Source: Leucaena leucocephala (lineage: Eukaryota > Streptophyta > Magnoliopsida > Fabales > Fabaceae). Taken from it: a stretch of DNA of 64,000 nt. Of the stretch, positions 25,192 to 36,292 are shown one piece after another. Location of the stretch: positions 5,463,501 to 5,527,500 of the forward strand of contig CM073560.1 in NCBI GenBank assembly GCA_037074615.1. The letters run 5' to 3'. Numbering within the stretch: position 1 is the first letter of the stretch; each line of letters opens with the position of its first letter. Position numbers and translations under genes: made by a program. The notes beneath the pieces were generated by a model. The model was not told where the DNA came from. It did no database searches and worked only from the letters and a program-made list of their open reading frames with translations.

Positions 25192-25713
25192 CTACAAAAC
25201 TGAAGAATATCGGGCACTAATTCCTGAAGTGTCAGAAAGAGTTACATTACTTTCAGAATCATCTTCAACATCTCCAGAAAATATGATTGCTTCATCAGTG
25301 TTCATTTCCTTTCCAAAACTAAAACCTGAATCGTTGTTACCATAATAATGCTCTGTTTCTTCAGTACCTTCAGGTGGAACTCCATTTTCATCAAGAAACC
25401 TGTGGAATCTATCAGTTTCATTGATCTGCACATTATTTTCTGAGTAATTCTCAGGATTTTCTTGCACTTTCTGAGAATCTGGAACAGGGATCTGATTCAA
25501 CAACCATGAAGATGGAATCATCACTTTACGTCCCAGCAATATAATACCATGTTCTTCAAGAATTGTGATTTCCCCACCAAAAAATCTCTCTGTTCTATTA
25601 GCTCTTGATGATTGATTAATCTGATATAGCAACCACGCACAAACAAGTAGAATCAACATCATCTGCAATGTCTGCTTCATGCAAGAAGCCCTCTGGTTTC
25701 TTCTGAGAACCAT
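25192..25713 (-). CDS. Small single-pass membrane protein, function unknown
   Basis: A 173-residue protein is encoded in one exon. I chose the ATG at 25711-25713. The longer open frame begins upstream of a likely 3' splice site (TTTGCAG ending at 25728 on the minus strand), so that part is probably leader. The N-terminus is basic (MVLRRNQRASCMKQ), followed by one hydrophobic helix at about residues 16-32 (MMLILLVCAWLLYQI). The rest is hydrophilic and acidic, with several Asn/Ser/Thr-rich stretches and possible N-X-S/T sites, as expected of a type II membrane protein with a disordered tail. It resembles a family of uncharacterised plant transmembrane proteins that share the RRNQR...KQTLQ...WLLYQI start, as I recall. 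I cannot assign a biochemical role. Confidence 0.7.
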   Translation of the reverse strand: MVLRRNQRASCMKQTLQMMLILLVCAWLLYQINQSSRANRTERFFGGEITILEEHGIILLGRKVMIPSSWLLNQIPVPDSQKVQENPENYSENNVQINETDRFHRFLDENGVPPEGTEETEHYYGNNDSGFSFGKEMNTDEAIIFSGDVEDDSESNVTLSDTSGISARYSSVL

Positions 25714-25727
25714 TCTAATAATTCTCT

Positions 25728-26340
25728 GCAAAGTTTAAAACTAAATTTATTGTCAGTAATCGAATAGAGATTCTCTAAAAGGAAGAAGAATTCATAAACA
25801 AGTCAACCACAGAAAAGATTTAGATTCGTTCGAATGATTTCCAACATATTCTGGGTAACCAAACAAGAATCAACAACTAGTTTTCTTGCTGAGGAATAAT
25901 CTAATCCCTCAAGTACGAATACAGTTTCTAAATCGCTACGACCGTTTCTGAAATTTTCTCGGCAACCAAACAGGGGACAAAGAGAAAATTACTTTTGAAT
26001 TACAAGAAACAAACTAAGCCATCATCAAGAAAAGCCCGATTCGATGAATATAATAACAAGGCAAATAGTAAATTCAAGAAAAGATACCTCTTTTCTTTAG
26101 GGAAGAAGATAACTTACTTCTCAGTTGGCTTGTTGATATTGGTAATCCTTTTGATCTGTTTGAAAATTCATTCAACCAAATACATATATACATACATATA
26201 TATATATATATATATTCAAGTTGAATACCTTGGAAGAAGAGGAGAGTCGTTGAGAATGATCAAACGTAGCGGTTACTTTTTGTTTGTAATCTCTGAAATA
26301 CCCCCAAGAACCTCTAGGAATTCCTGGTAGTGCTCAAGAC
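25728..26340 (-). promoter_or_regulatory. 5' leader with intron of the 25.2 kb gene
   Basis: On the minus strand a non-coding first exon probably ends at 26229 (TTCTTCCAAG followed by GTATTC). It is joined to the coding exon at the acceptor ending at 25728. The leader intron, about 500 bp, contains a TA microsatellite at 26190-26213. This is inferred from splice motifs only. Confidence 0.5.
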
Positions 26341-28330
26341 TCGAGTGCGAGGCACAGCGATGTCGAGGAAGCTCACGAGGGTAATTTGTGAATTTAAGAT
26401 ATTATGTTCACATCAAGGGTTGGCGTTTCCTGGTTAACGTTTTTCCATTCTTCATAGTTGGGGTAGGCTGAACGCGAATTTGTGTTGAGTCAACTGCCAT
26501 TTCTTTGTGTAAATATGTTTATGTGTGAAATAGAAAAGAAACATGGAAGTGTGGAAAAAAGTCATCTAAGGCATTTGTATCCGAAAAAAATTAATACTTC
26601 TGTGGTCCTACTAATATAGCATATAGAGAAAAAAAAATTTAGTCCGATTTATAAATTATATTATTAATTTTTTTTTAATAAATATATAATTTTACCCTTT
26701 ATTAATTATTATATTAACTTTATTCTTATGTGATATAATATATATTAAATAGAAATAAAATTAAAAAGTTAAATTTTGAATCAGAGTTAATAATTTTTTT
26801 TAATCTGTGAGAAATATTCTGGAAATAATTTTTACTTAAGTTTTGGTCTTTTTAATTTGGTTCTTAATTTTTTTAATTATAGATACTAGTTCTTAAGTTT
26901 ATAATTTGTTAATTTGTAAGATAAATGATGTTATCAAATGATAACATGACTCTCATTCGATATATACATAGATTAATTATTAATTTTATCACATGGATCT
27001 AAATAAATTCAGAATCAACCAGGTTATATCATAGATTATACATAGATATAAGGAGACAATTATAAACATAATAATTTTTTTTATGTTGATAATAAATAAA
27101 ATTATATTTCAAACCCAGTTTGGTAGATGCATGCGCCTCCTCTTTGGAGGGTGAACTTAGTGACATAAGCTTCTCTGTCAACTTCTAATTGATGGTTTTC
27201 TTGTTATAGGGCGTCACACGCGATACAAGGATCTTTCATAAGGTGCATCACTTGCTCATGTTCTATTAATGGAGCTTTGTGTTTGTGGTTCGATGCTTTA
27301 TTTAATAAAGGTGTCATAATTATTGTGTACAAGATTTTTGATGTTATGTCTTGTATACTTTTTTATAAGTCGGTGTCTGATATATAATGTGTCGAATGTG
27401 TGCTGTCTAAAGTGTGACAATCTTTATGTACCTATCTTTTTACTGTTAATATAATTGATCATTTTATCAAATTGGCTAGTATGTCTACCACTTAGACACA
27501 ATCTCACCAAAATACGAATATCTAGATTACCTCGTCAACCTCCACCTCTTATATAATAGGGGGGTTGATCAAGGATACAAAAAGTGACATCCACATAATA
27601 TGAGGACTTGGCTAAAAAATCAACAAAAAAACAATATTATCCCAATCGGTATGACATATTAAAACGCCAATCTCTATGAATAGCTAACCTAGTATCTTCA
27701 ATAATATCTTTAAAATGCATATTTTTTTTTATGATATTGAATGGATCTTATTACCAAGTATCCAATTTTAAGATTTATGGTTGCTCTTCCCACCATATAT
27801 GTCTCATATAGGAATCAAATTTGAGATCTAGAAGAATCTAGTGAAGCTATACACTATTAGACTAACTCTATATTGATCTATTTAATTGTCACAGAGGTAG
27901 AGGAGGAGGATTTAATAGAGGAAGATGCCCATTTATTTCATTTTTTTTGGTGAGCTCAAGGGTATTTACCGCAGGTAGCAGTGACTAATCCCCTCGTATT
28001 GTAGACTTCTCGAAAGGGCTTTAGTGTTGGCCATAAAACCCTCTCTATACACACCACCAATGATCGAACCTATAACTAGATGCTTAAAAAACTCAACTAA
28101 ATGTTAACTGTGTTAGGCAAAATATAATTAATACGTAGATAATGAATAATTAGAAAAAATAATACTAGTATATTCATTCTTATTCCTTCACTACTTTTTT
28201 TTTATTCAGTTAAGAGTATTCTACCCTTATAAGGTTTAGCATGCAAATAGTTTTTTTCTCTACCAATAAATACACTTTTCAAGATTCTTTCACTAAATTT
28301 TGAATCATATAGATAGATATAATGTTTTTA
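26341..28330. other. AT-rich spacer with transposon traces
   Basis: No gene was recognised. At 27,890-27,940 the plus strand reads an Arg/Gly-rich RGRGGGFNRGRCPF-like stretch. It recalls the nucleic-acid-binding region of Copia gag proteins, but it is too short to call. The rest is AT-rich. Confidence 0.35.
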
Positions 28331-29314
28331 GGGTAAAAGTCATATTTTACCTTAGAAGTTTACACGTATCTTGAAATTTTTGTTGGTTTAATGTTACTCT
28401 GGAAGTTTTCAAACTGTAGCAATTTTGCCCCAACCATTATCTAGGTTAAGTTTGGTCTTTAGTTGATCAAATATACTGAGCTAGCAATCCACGTGTCATA
28501 TACTTCATTTTTGTTTTGGGTTAAGGTATAAATTTGTCCTGAAAGTTTTCACTCAGGAGCAATATTGCCTTAACAGTTTCTAAATCATAACAATTTTGCC
28601 CTATTTGTTATCCAGGTTAAATTTGACCAAATTTAATGATTTGACAGGTCCACGTACGTTGCCGTCTACTTCATATTTTAAGCTAGGTTTATAAATAAAA
28701 AATAAAATTTTAAAAAATACATCCGATATTTAGGATTTGAGAAATTAAAAGAGATAAAAAATTCAAAACGGTAGAAGTTTCTTGTGCTGTGGAAAGAAAA
28801 TAAAAAAGTACCCACCTATCTTAGTGTAAATGGGGTATAACGATGGAGAATTTTCGACTACCTTGAGCTCTAAGCAATCTCCCTAAATGTGTCATGCATC
28901 CAAAATAATCAAATATTTTTTTCCATTACTATCTAGCGAACTGAGCTCCTTCTCCATCTGCAGCTTCTTTTTAATTTTTGTTCACTCTACAACTTAGTAT
29001 ATTTAGTCAACTAATAGTTAAATTTAACCTGGATAATGATAGGGCGACATCGTTACGATTTAGAAACTTTAGGACAACATTGCTTCTGGGTAAAAACTTT
29101 CAGGACAAATTTGTACCTTAATAAAAATGACATGGATGACATATGGACTGCCAGCTCAGTCTATTTGGTCAACTAACAGTCAAACTTAACTTGTATAATA
29201 GAGGGGGAGAATTGGTACGATTTGGAAACTTCCTAGGCAACATTGAGAAAAAAAACTTATAGGGCAACATAGTTCCAATATGCAAACTTCAGAGGCAAAG
29301 TAGAACTTTAACCC
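28331..29314. mobile_element. Long-inverted-repeat, MULE-like non-autonomous element
   Basis: The arms at about 28331-28680 and 28985-29314 are reverse complements, with many shared blocks (GGTTAAATTTGAC / TTAAATTTAACC, CTGAGCTAGCA(A/G)TCCA, GGTA(C/T)AAATTTGTCCTGAAAG). The element begins GGGTAAAAGT and ends AACTTTAACCC. The flanking 9-mers ATGTTTTTA and ATATTTTAA match at 7 of 9 positions, suggesting a decayed 9 bp duplication as made by Mutator-like transposases. No transposase is present. A transcript through it would fold into a long hairpin. Confidence 0.65.
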
Positions 29315-29436
29315 ATATTTTAAATACTCCTCCGGTCCTTAATATGTGACATATTTAACTAAATGGATTCTTTGAATTGTTGTGTAAACTCGCACAACAA
29401 TTCAAAAGATCCCTTTAGTTTGTATCCACTGTGTAA

Positions 29437-29521
29437 TACTCCTCTGGTCCTAACTATAAGACTTACTTTATAGTGTAATTTGTACTATAAATTATGTCTT
29501 ATATTAAGAACCAGAGGAGTA
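29437..29521. repeat. 85 bp palindromic mariner-type MITE
   Basis: TACTCCTCTGGTCCTAACTA at the left is mirrored by TTAAGAACCAGAGGAGTA at the right, with TA at both edges. It is a short Stowaway-like element that is nearly all hairpin. A second element with TACTCCTCCGATTCTTAATA at its left end follows from about 29,531. Confidence 0.65.
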
Positions 29522-29844
29522 GTATATATATACTCCTCCGATTCTTAATATATGATATATATATTTAACTAATTTAATTAGATTAAGAAAGTTAGTTAAT
29601 TTAGTTAATATAACATAATTTTTCTAAAATAACCTAATCATCTTCTTTAACTTTCTCTCTCCCTCTTTTACTTGATTAATGTCGAAGGAATATCAATAGG
29701 GGTAATATGAAAAAAATGTATAAATATAAGAAATATGTCTGATATTTATGACTAATATAAACTCTTCAATTAAATTGTATGTTAAGGATTAGCAGAGTGT
29801 GTGTATATATATATAATAAACACACACATTCGCTTTCTCTTGTA

Positions 29845-30030
29845 GTAATCATTTCAACTTGGGTCAGCACACTATGGAGCTGGAGGCTTGCTGCGTGGTC
29901 TCTCTTCAAGCTTCGGGCCGTTTGCTATGGCCAATCCCATGGAGCATATCCCTGTTCCTGACTCTGCAGACAGCTCCTGGACAGTATCTGTAGAGGGCTG
30001 AATCAAACCCTTCCTAGCTCCCAAGTAAGA
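29845..30030 (+). other. GC-balanced, coding-like island, unidentified
   Basis: It is clearly richer in GC than its surroundings and ends at a donor-like CTCCCAAG followed by TAAGAG near 30,030. One plus-strand frame is open for about 45 codons (SSFGPFAMANPMEHIPVPD... in that frame) before a stop. Another frame gives a short Trp-rich peptide. I do not recognise either product. It may be an exon relic, a captured gene fragment or part of a transposon. Confidence 0.3.
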
Positions 30031-30179
30031 GAGTGAACTTGTTAGGCTTTGAGCATATGTATAGAACCTTTCAATAAGATAGTACTTATATATAATATAT
30101 ATAGAAGAAAACTATAAAAACTACTCTACATTACAAGATAACAAATGAAAATTATCTTAAGGAACTAAATGAAATATAG

Positions 30180-31100
30180 GGAGCATTGCTAAAACATGCT
30201 TGGAGAGCATATCCGTTTGAGAGGTCTTCTCTCTCTCAACTTGTTGAAGATCAACTAACCAATCTCATTGGAGCATTATATGACTTTCCATGATTAAATT
30301 CGAATAATTATTATGAAAATCATTATTTTATTCCTTGATAAGCTTAATTGCATCATAATAATCATTTCGCAAGCAAACATGTCTATGATTCCTATTCCAT
30401 TCTCTTTTAAGACTAATAAGACACGCCCAAAGTTCTACTGTTAAAAAATTTCCATTTTAGATATTAAGTATGAAAATTTCAATCGGATTTCCTCTACAGT
30501 CCTTGATAATACCTCCACATCCTACCTTGCCATCTTCATGAGAATAAGCTCCATTAACATTGATAGTTACCCAACCATCTATTTCCAACCAGTTAGTGTC
30601 CTCCTCCATCACAAAAATACCTTGAATTTTGAGTTGATTCATCTATATCTTGGCTGCCCTAAAGCAAGATGGGATGGCTTCAGCCTTTGGTAAAAGTCCA
30701 ATAGCACTCGAGTTGCAATTCTCAAAAACTCTCTTATTGCGTCTTTTGGAAATAAGCCAACTAATAATGAAAAAGAATTCTTTCCAAAGTCCGTCACATC
30801 GCCCCACATATTTTTTAGATTCATTCAACACCAAGCCCATAACTCAGTTGAAAAATCTCACATGCAGGTTGGTATCAACTATTGAAAGCCACAAAGATTT
30901 AACCTTAGTCCCTTAGAACATGCATGTAAGGAATCTTCGATACTTGTATTACACAAAGTGCATGATGCCATCTCACTAATGCCCCGCCTCATTCTTGTTT
31001 CATTGATAAGTAACTTGTTATGCAGTGTAAGCCAAAGAAACAACTTGCACCTTGAGGCAAGTTCAACTTCCAAACCTTGTTCCATATAGTGCCTTTTCTA
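30180..31100 (-). pseudogene. LINE-type retroelement remnant (zf-RVT plus RNase H)
   Basis: The minus strand first encodes a segment typical of the zinc-binding domain that follows plant non-LTR reverse transcriptases (FLWLTLHNKLLINETRMRRG, then CTLCNTSIEDSLHA). Next is a linker, then an RNase H-like start (WVTINVNGAYSHEDGKVGCG) with continuation fragments such as LWACLISLKREWN toward 30,190. Several frameshifts and stops interrupt it and the reverse transcriptase is missing, so it is a dead fragment. It could equally be read as a solitary RNase H-like domain relic. Confidence 0.75.
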
Positions 31101-31234
31101 CTATCTCAAAATGGAATCTATACCAAACATATATAGCATAGTTTTTTACTTGGACAGGGTACAAATATGTATAAAGGGAAATTATCATGAGGTCTGAAGG
31201 CATAGGATTACCAAAAAGTTTCAATTACAAGTGA

Positions 31235-31523
31235 ATGATCATTCATTCGGTTCTAAATATAAGAGTTAAATATGAAGTCTACTTTAATTCTAAATATAAT
31301 ACCTCAATCTACTGTCTCTCAAAATTATAATTTATCCTCAAAGTGTCCCTATATAATTGTATATATTAAGAAAGTTTCTATCTAGCGTAGTTCAAATGCA
31401 CATCACTAAAGGAGGTATTTTAGGGAAACTAATATTCAATTATTATAATTAACTAACTTAACTAATTTCTTTAATTTATCTAAATTAGTTAAATAGATCT
31501 TATATTAAGGACCAGACTAGTAT
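31235..31523. repeat. Stowaway-like repeat
   Basis: The left end CGGTTCTAAATATAAG and the right end CTTATATTAAGGACCAGA are inverted. The internal phrases (AATTATAATTT, TATATTAAGA(A/G), AGTTCAAATGCA, TTAACTAATTT) recur in the same order at 59,660-59,945 and less clearly at 11,366-11,595. The precise borders are uncertain. Confidence 0.5.
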
Positions 31524-32175
31524 AAATTTGTTATTATTTCTTACACTAGAACTTGTCATTTAATTTCATACTTTTAAGTTGTTATTAGACTTTGAATAAT
31601 TAAATTATTTTCTTAATAAATTTTCCTTATAGTTAAACGTTATCTATCATAATTATTGTGCTTTTATAGAAGTCATATTTGTATAATTAATTTTTTTATA
31701 ATTATGGTAGATTTCATTGGATTAGTTTTATTTTTGGAAAAAATATAGTTAATCCCACTACCTTTTGTATCTTAAAAGCTTTTACAATCATTAAGTCACC
31801 AATACATTTTGACAAAATAGTGCAAAAAATATACTCATTTTAGTCCTTACTATAGAATTCCTTCTAGATAGTATTTTTGATACTTTTTATAAGACCTTTT
31901 AATAATTTCAATGAATATTAAATCTTTTTTCATATACTCCCTTATCCTTATTATAGTAAGTCACTTCTAACTAATTCATACGTATAAATAAAAACAGTTA
32001 AAATTATTAAATATGTCCTAAAATTTAAGTAATTTTTAATATTATGATTATTAACTACACTATACTCTATCATCATATTAATTTTTAATTTCTCCTACTA
32101 CCCTTATTAAATATGGGTATGTATGAAAAAAATACTCATGCAATCTTAAATATAAGATATAGTTTGTAGGCTAAG
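31524..32175. other. AT-rich spacer before the Copia remnant
   Basis: I see no gene or recognisable retroelement domain here. The integrase and 5' LTR expected upstream of the Copia reverse transcriptase are not visible. Confidence 0.4.
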
Positions 32176-34135
32176 TTGCACTATAAATTTATACCTCATC
32201 CTCAGTTTAGGGGGAGATTTGGAGTGAATCTCAAACTACCCCAGATAGACACTGAACCTATATACCCTCAATATGAACCTGATCAAATATATGTCATTAA
32301 GGAAACAATACATGAGGTGCCTAAGGAATGTGAAGAGAACACTAGTTTAGAGGGAGACATTAATAGGTGGGGTCAAGTCTATACTTGCAGAATATGAATA
32401 TGACAGGTAATAACCTCAAGCAACTGACACACTCCAAGAGTCTGAATCAGGAGTAGGTTCTGACCATGAGGTGCAAAATGATGACATTGATCTTCCAATA
32501 GCAATAAGAAAGCAACAAAGTTCTTGTAATAGACATCCTATAGAGAGGTTTGTCTCCTATCAGGCTTTATCATCAGAATATTTTGCGTTCATATCTCATC
32601 TTGATCAGATCAGGATACCAAAAAATATAAATAAAGCTCTTGATAACCTTGAATGGAGAAAGTTAGTGATAGAAGAAATTAAGGCCTTGGAAAGTAACAG
32701 AACATGGGAAGTAGTTGAGCTATCTAAGGGCAAGAAAATAGTAGGCTGCAAATGGGTATTCATCCCAAAATATCGTGTTGATAGGAGCCTTGCTAAATAT
32801 AAAGCAAGGTTAGTGGCAAAGGGCTTCACACGGTATGAATTACACCAAGACGTTTGCACTAGTAGACAAGCTAAACGCTATAATAATCATATTTTCTCTT
32901 GCTGCAAACCTAGACTGGTTACTATACCAGATGTATGTCAAAAATACATTCTTAAATGGGGAATTAAAGGAAGAAGTATACATGAAAATGCCTCTAGGAT
33001 TCCCCAGAATGACAGAAAATCAAGTGTGTAGACTGAAGAAGTAATTGTATGACTTAAAATAATTTCTTTGAGTACGGTTTGAGAGGTTTACCAAGGTACT
33101 AAAAGCTCAAGGCTATACACAGGGACAGAGTGACCACACTCTATTCTTCAAACATTTAATTAGGAATATTGTTATATTGGCAGTATATGTCGATGACATT
33201 GTCCTCATAGGTGATAATCCAGTAGAGATTGATCGAATTAAAAGGGTTTTGAACAGAGAATTTTAGGTTAAAGATTTAGGAGAAATAAAATATTTTCAGA
33301 GTATGGAAGTTGCTAGATCTACTAAGGGAATCAGTATATCGCAGAAGAAATATATACTAGATCTCATAGAAGAAACATGTATTCTTAGTTATAGACCAAG
33401 CGATACTCCTAAATGGGCTAATAAAATTAGTGATGATGAAGACCTGGGGAAGACTGTGGATATGGGAAGATATCAGCATATGATGGGTAAATTAATCTAC
33501 TTGTCACACTCGACTAGACATTACTTATGCTGTTAGTATGGTGAGTCAACATTCTCATGACCCCAAATGAAAATGCCTGAATGAAGTCTATAGGATTCTC
33601 ATATACTTGAAGGGCTCTCCTGGGCTGGGCCTCCTGTTTAAAAAATTTGACAAAAGAAACGTGGAGATGTTAACAGATGCTGACTAGGCAGGTGATCACG
33701 ATGATAGAAAATCTACCTCAGGTTATGTTACCTATGTCTGGGGGAATTTAGTCACATGGCACAATAAAAAATAAAGTGTGGTTGCTAGAAGCAGTGCTGA
33801 AACTGAGTTTAGAGTTATAGCTCTTAGAATCTGTGAAGGCCTATGGGTAAAGAGTTGAGAATGCTAATAAAACTACCTATCATATTGCACTCAGACAACA
33901 TGACAGCGATCAATATGTCACATAATCTAATCCAGCATGACTAAACAAAGCATGTGGATATACATAGACATTTCATAAGAGAAAATATTGATGCGGGGAC
34001 AATTGATCTCAAATATATTTTCTCAAAAGAACAGACAGCAGATGTGCTTACAAAGGGATTAACTTAAGATAAATTCAAATATCTAATTGGTAAGTTAGAC
34101 ATGATAAACATCTTTGCTCTAACTTGAGGGGGGAG
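32176..34135 (+). pseudogene. Copia-type retrotransposon pol remnant (RT and RNase H)
   Basis: In order the plus strand shows a spacer with LPIAIRKQQSS...HPIERFVSY; the reverse transcriptase start (WRKLVIEEIKALESNRTWEV, CKWVFIPKYR, YKARLVAKGFTR); a frameshift; the VKNTFLNGELKEEVYMKMP segment; the catalytic YVDD at 33185-33196; the LGEIKYF region; and a Copia RNase H (LTDAD, DRKSTSGYVTYVWGN, ARSSAETEF, TADVLTKGL). The disruptions are several stops (for example, a TAG replaces the Trp after TDAD near 33,688) and frameshifts. Gag, protease and integrase are absent. It cannot be autonomous. Confidence 0.9.
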
Positions 34136-34300
34136 TGTAGAAGATATTAGAATTAAATTAGGAGATATTATAGGAGATTATATCTTGATTTTATTCCCTA
34201 ATTTTACTCATTAAATCCCACTAGATTTGGGATCCATTATGTGTATATATGTAACATGATAGAGCAGTGAAATGCCCAAAAGAATCGATACATAACTTCC
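34136..34300 (+). repeat. 3' LTR of the Copia element (end not resolved)
   Basis: A polypurine tract GAGGGGGGAG (ending at 34135) immediately precedes TGTAGAAGATATTAG, the expected start of a Copia LTR. It continues with TAGGAGATTATATCTTG-type sequence. The 3' border of the LTR is not evident, and no matching 5' LTR was found in the window. Confidence 0.6.
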
Positions 34301-35299
34301 CATTGTGCTTCCTGTAATCGTGTCCAATATGTCAATGCACAATTATTGCTATCGAGATTTATTTTATCCCTTACCATGCGAATATGATACATATGTTGCC
34401 CATATATATGATAATAGATGTTCCTTTACTTAGTCTTCAACATTTGTTCTGATTCTGACACTTCTTTAGATAGTATCAATGTTCTATTAAAATTTGTTTG
34501 TTTGGATCAATGGTGGAGGGTTGAGTGTTAAGTGAGTTAACATACCTTAAGCAAAGTTATGAGTTCGAGTTTTATGGATAGAAAAAGTCATGATGAGAGA
34601 TCTTCCCATATTTGGGGATTGTTTTGTATGAATTTGTATTAGTTGGTAGTATGTGATACTGGATGGTTTGCTATCAAAAGAAGTTTGTTTTACTTCTTTC
34701 ATGCTCACATCATGTTTAGTATGGAGCTTAGTGCTTTAAATTTTTACCATGCACATCCAATCATGTTCACATATTCTTTGGCTGTTGTAAATTTTCTAAT
34801 TTCTGGTATGATATTTTTATTTATATTGAGAAGCGACTTTAAGGCCTTGTTCGGCTCGAAGGATATGGAGGAAGGGAAGGGATGAAAGGGGAGGGGAGGT
34901 TTAAATTTTCCTTGTTTGGTTTGATTGCAAGGGAAGAGAGGGAATGCGTTTTTAATGATCATTTGTTTGATTAAAAGAGGGAAGGGGAGGGAATAGTACA
35001 GTTAATTTACTAATATACCCTTTGTTTAAAATCGACGAACTTGTGTACGGAAAGGGAAATTTTTTTAGGAACCTCGACTTGTGTAAAATGATGAAAATCG
35101 AGTAATGGTGAAAAAATGGAGTTAAATGAACTCGTGTAACTACTCGATTTTTCTTAAGAAACTCGAGTTTTAACGATGTCATGGACATATATTTAGGTCA
35201 ATTTTTTCCTAAAACTCGAGTTTTAATATAAGAGTCACTTTTGTTTTATCCAAAATTGCATTGTCCAGATTCGATCATCGCTTTTTAAAACCATATTAA

Positions 35300-35737
35300 T
35301 TGGAGCGTCGTTTAGAAATTCAAACTATTTGCCCTCTATATGCTATTATCCTCTCTTATCTGAACCGACAATCAACCCTCCCACTCCTGAAATTGAGTCT
35401 GCTATATAGTGAATCAGTAGTGAAAGTATTCTATGGGAACTTGGAAGTGGATAAGAAATCCAAGTCCGTCAAAACTAAAGTGAGAGGAAAACAAATAAGG
35501 ATAACAGAGGAGGTTATAATGGATTTGTTGCATATTGATTTCCCTATCCATACTGAGCAATCCTACTCTTACAAGGATATCTTCCTGACCCTCTTGAATT
35601 CCCCTACTGTCCCCCAGAAGCCCACCTTGAAGCCTACTGAATTACTTGATCACTATAGGATTTTGTATTATACATACAGTAGGATTTTTGTCAATAAGGG
35701 TAGAAATTTCTCTACTATGACTTTCAAGGACATGTAG
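35300..35737 (+). CDS. Putative plant transposon protein fragment
   Basis: A 145-codon open frame whose middle (ESVVKVFYGNL, then VRGKQIRITEEVIMDLLHI) resembles the 'putative plant transposon protein' domain found in many plant repeats, where a (K/R)EFYANL-like motif precedes a VRGK motif. This recognition is from memory and moderate. The frame stops at 35737, whereas these proteins are usually longer, so it is probably truncated. The first Met may not be the true start, since the open frame begins only slightly upstream. It sits between clusters of the ACTCGAG palindrome. Confidence 0.5.
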   Translation: MERRLEIQTICPLYAIILSYLNRQSTLPLLKLSLLYSESVVKVFYGNLEVDKKSKSVKTKVRGKQIRITEEVIMDLLHIDFPIHTEQSYSYKDIFLTLLNSPTVPQKPTLKPTELLDHYRILYYTYSRIFVNKGRNFSTMTFKDM

Positions 35738-36292
35738 ATGCTAACAACAATGGTGAAGATGGAGCCAAATATCGTGAAATCACTGGGAAAATTCGAGTTC
35801 TCCTTACACAATCGATTTTAAAAATTGACCACTTCTATAGCTAACGTCTAACGTCTGAAGATAAAGTGTTATTGCAGGAGAAACCCCAGTTTATACAAAC
35901 AACTCGAGTTTGAAAGGATATTCGACTTTGAACACGAGTTTAACATATGAAACTCTAGTGTTCTTTGGTCATGGAAACTCGTTTTCTAGAAACAAACTCG
36001 AGTTTACATGGTAAGAAGATGTTAAATAAGAGTTTGACTTTTGAAACTCGAGTGTCAATCAGTCAGAAAAACTTGTGTTCACATAACAAAATAGAGTTGA
36101 CATGATTAAGAGACATACAATTAGAGTTCATGTATAAAACTCGAGCGTTATCACGAGGAAAACTCAGTTTCCTTTACAAAGTCGAGTGTCGCTGGTTAAA
36201 GTTCTATAAGTAGAGTTTAAGTGTTGAAACTCGAGTCACTTAAGCGTAAACTTGAGGTTCACTGTCGAAACTCGAGTTGTGTCAACTCGACG

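Noticed and set aside
32605..32859. Minus-strand 84-codon frame
   Set aside because: It is antisense to the Copia reverse transcriptase.
34643..34885. Plus-strand 80-codon frame considered as an upstream RDR exon
   Set aside because: Its residues do not resemble any RDR region, and it runs into the Harbinger terminus.
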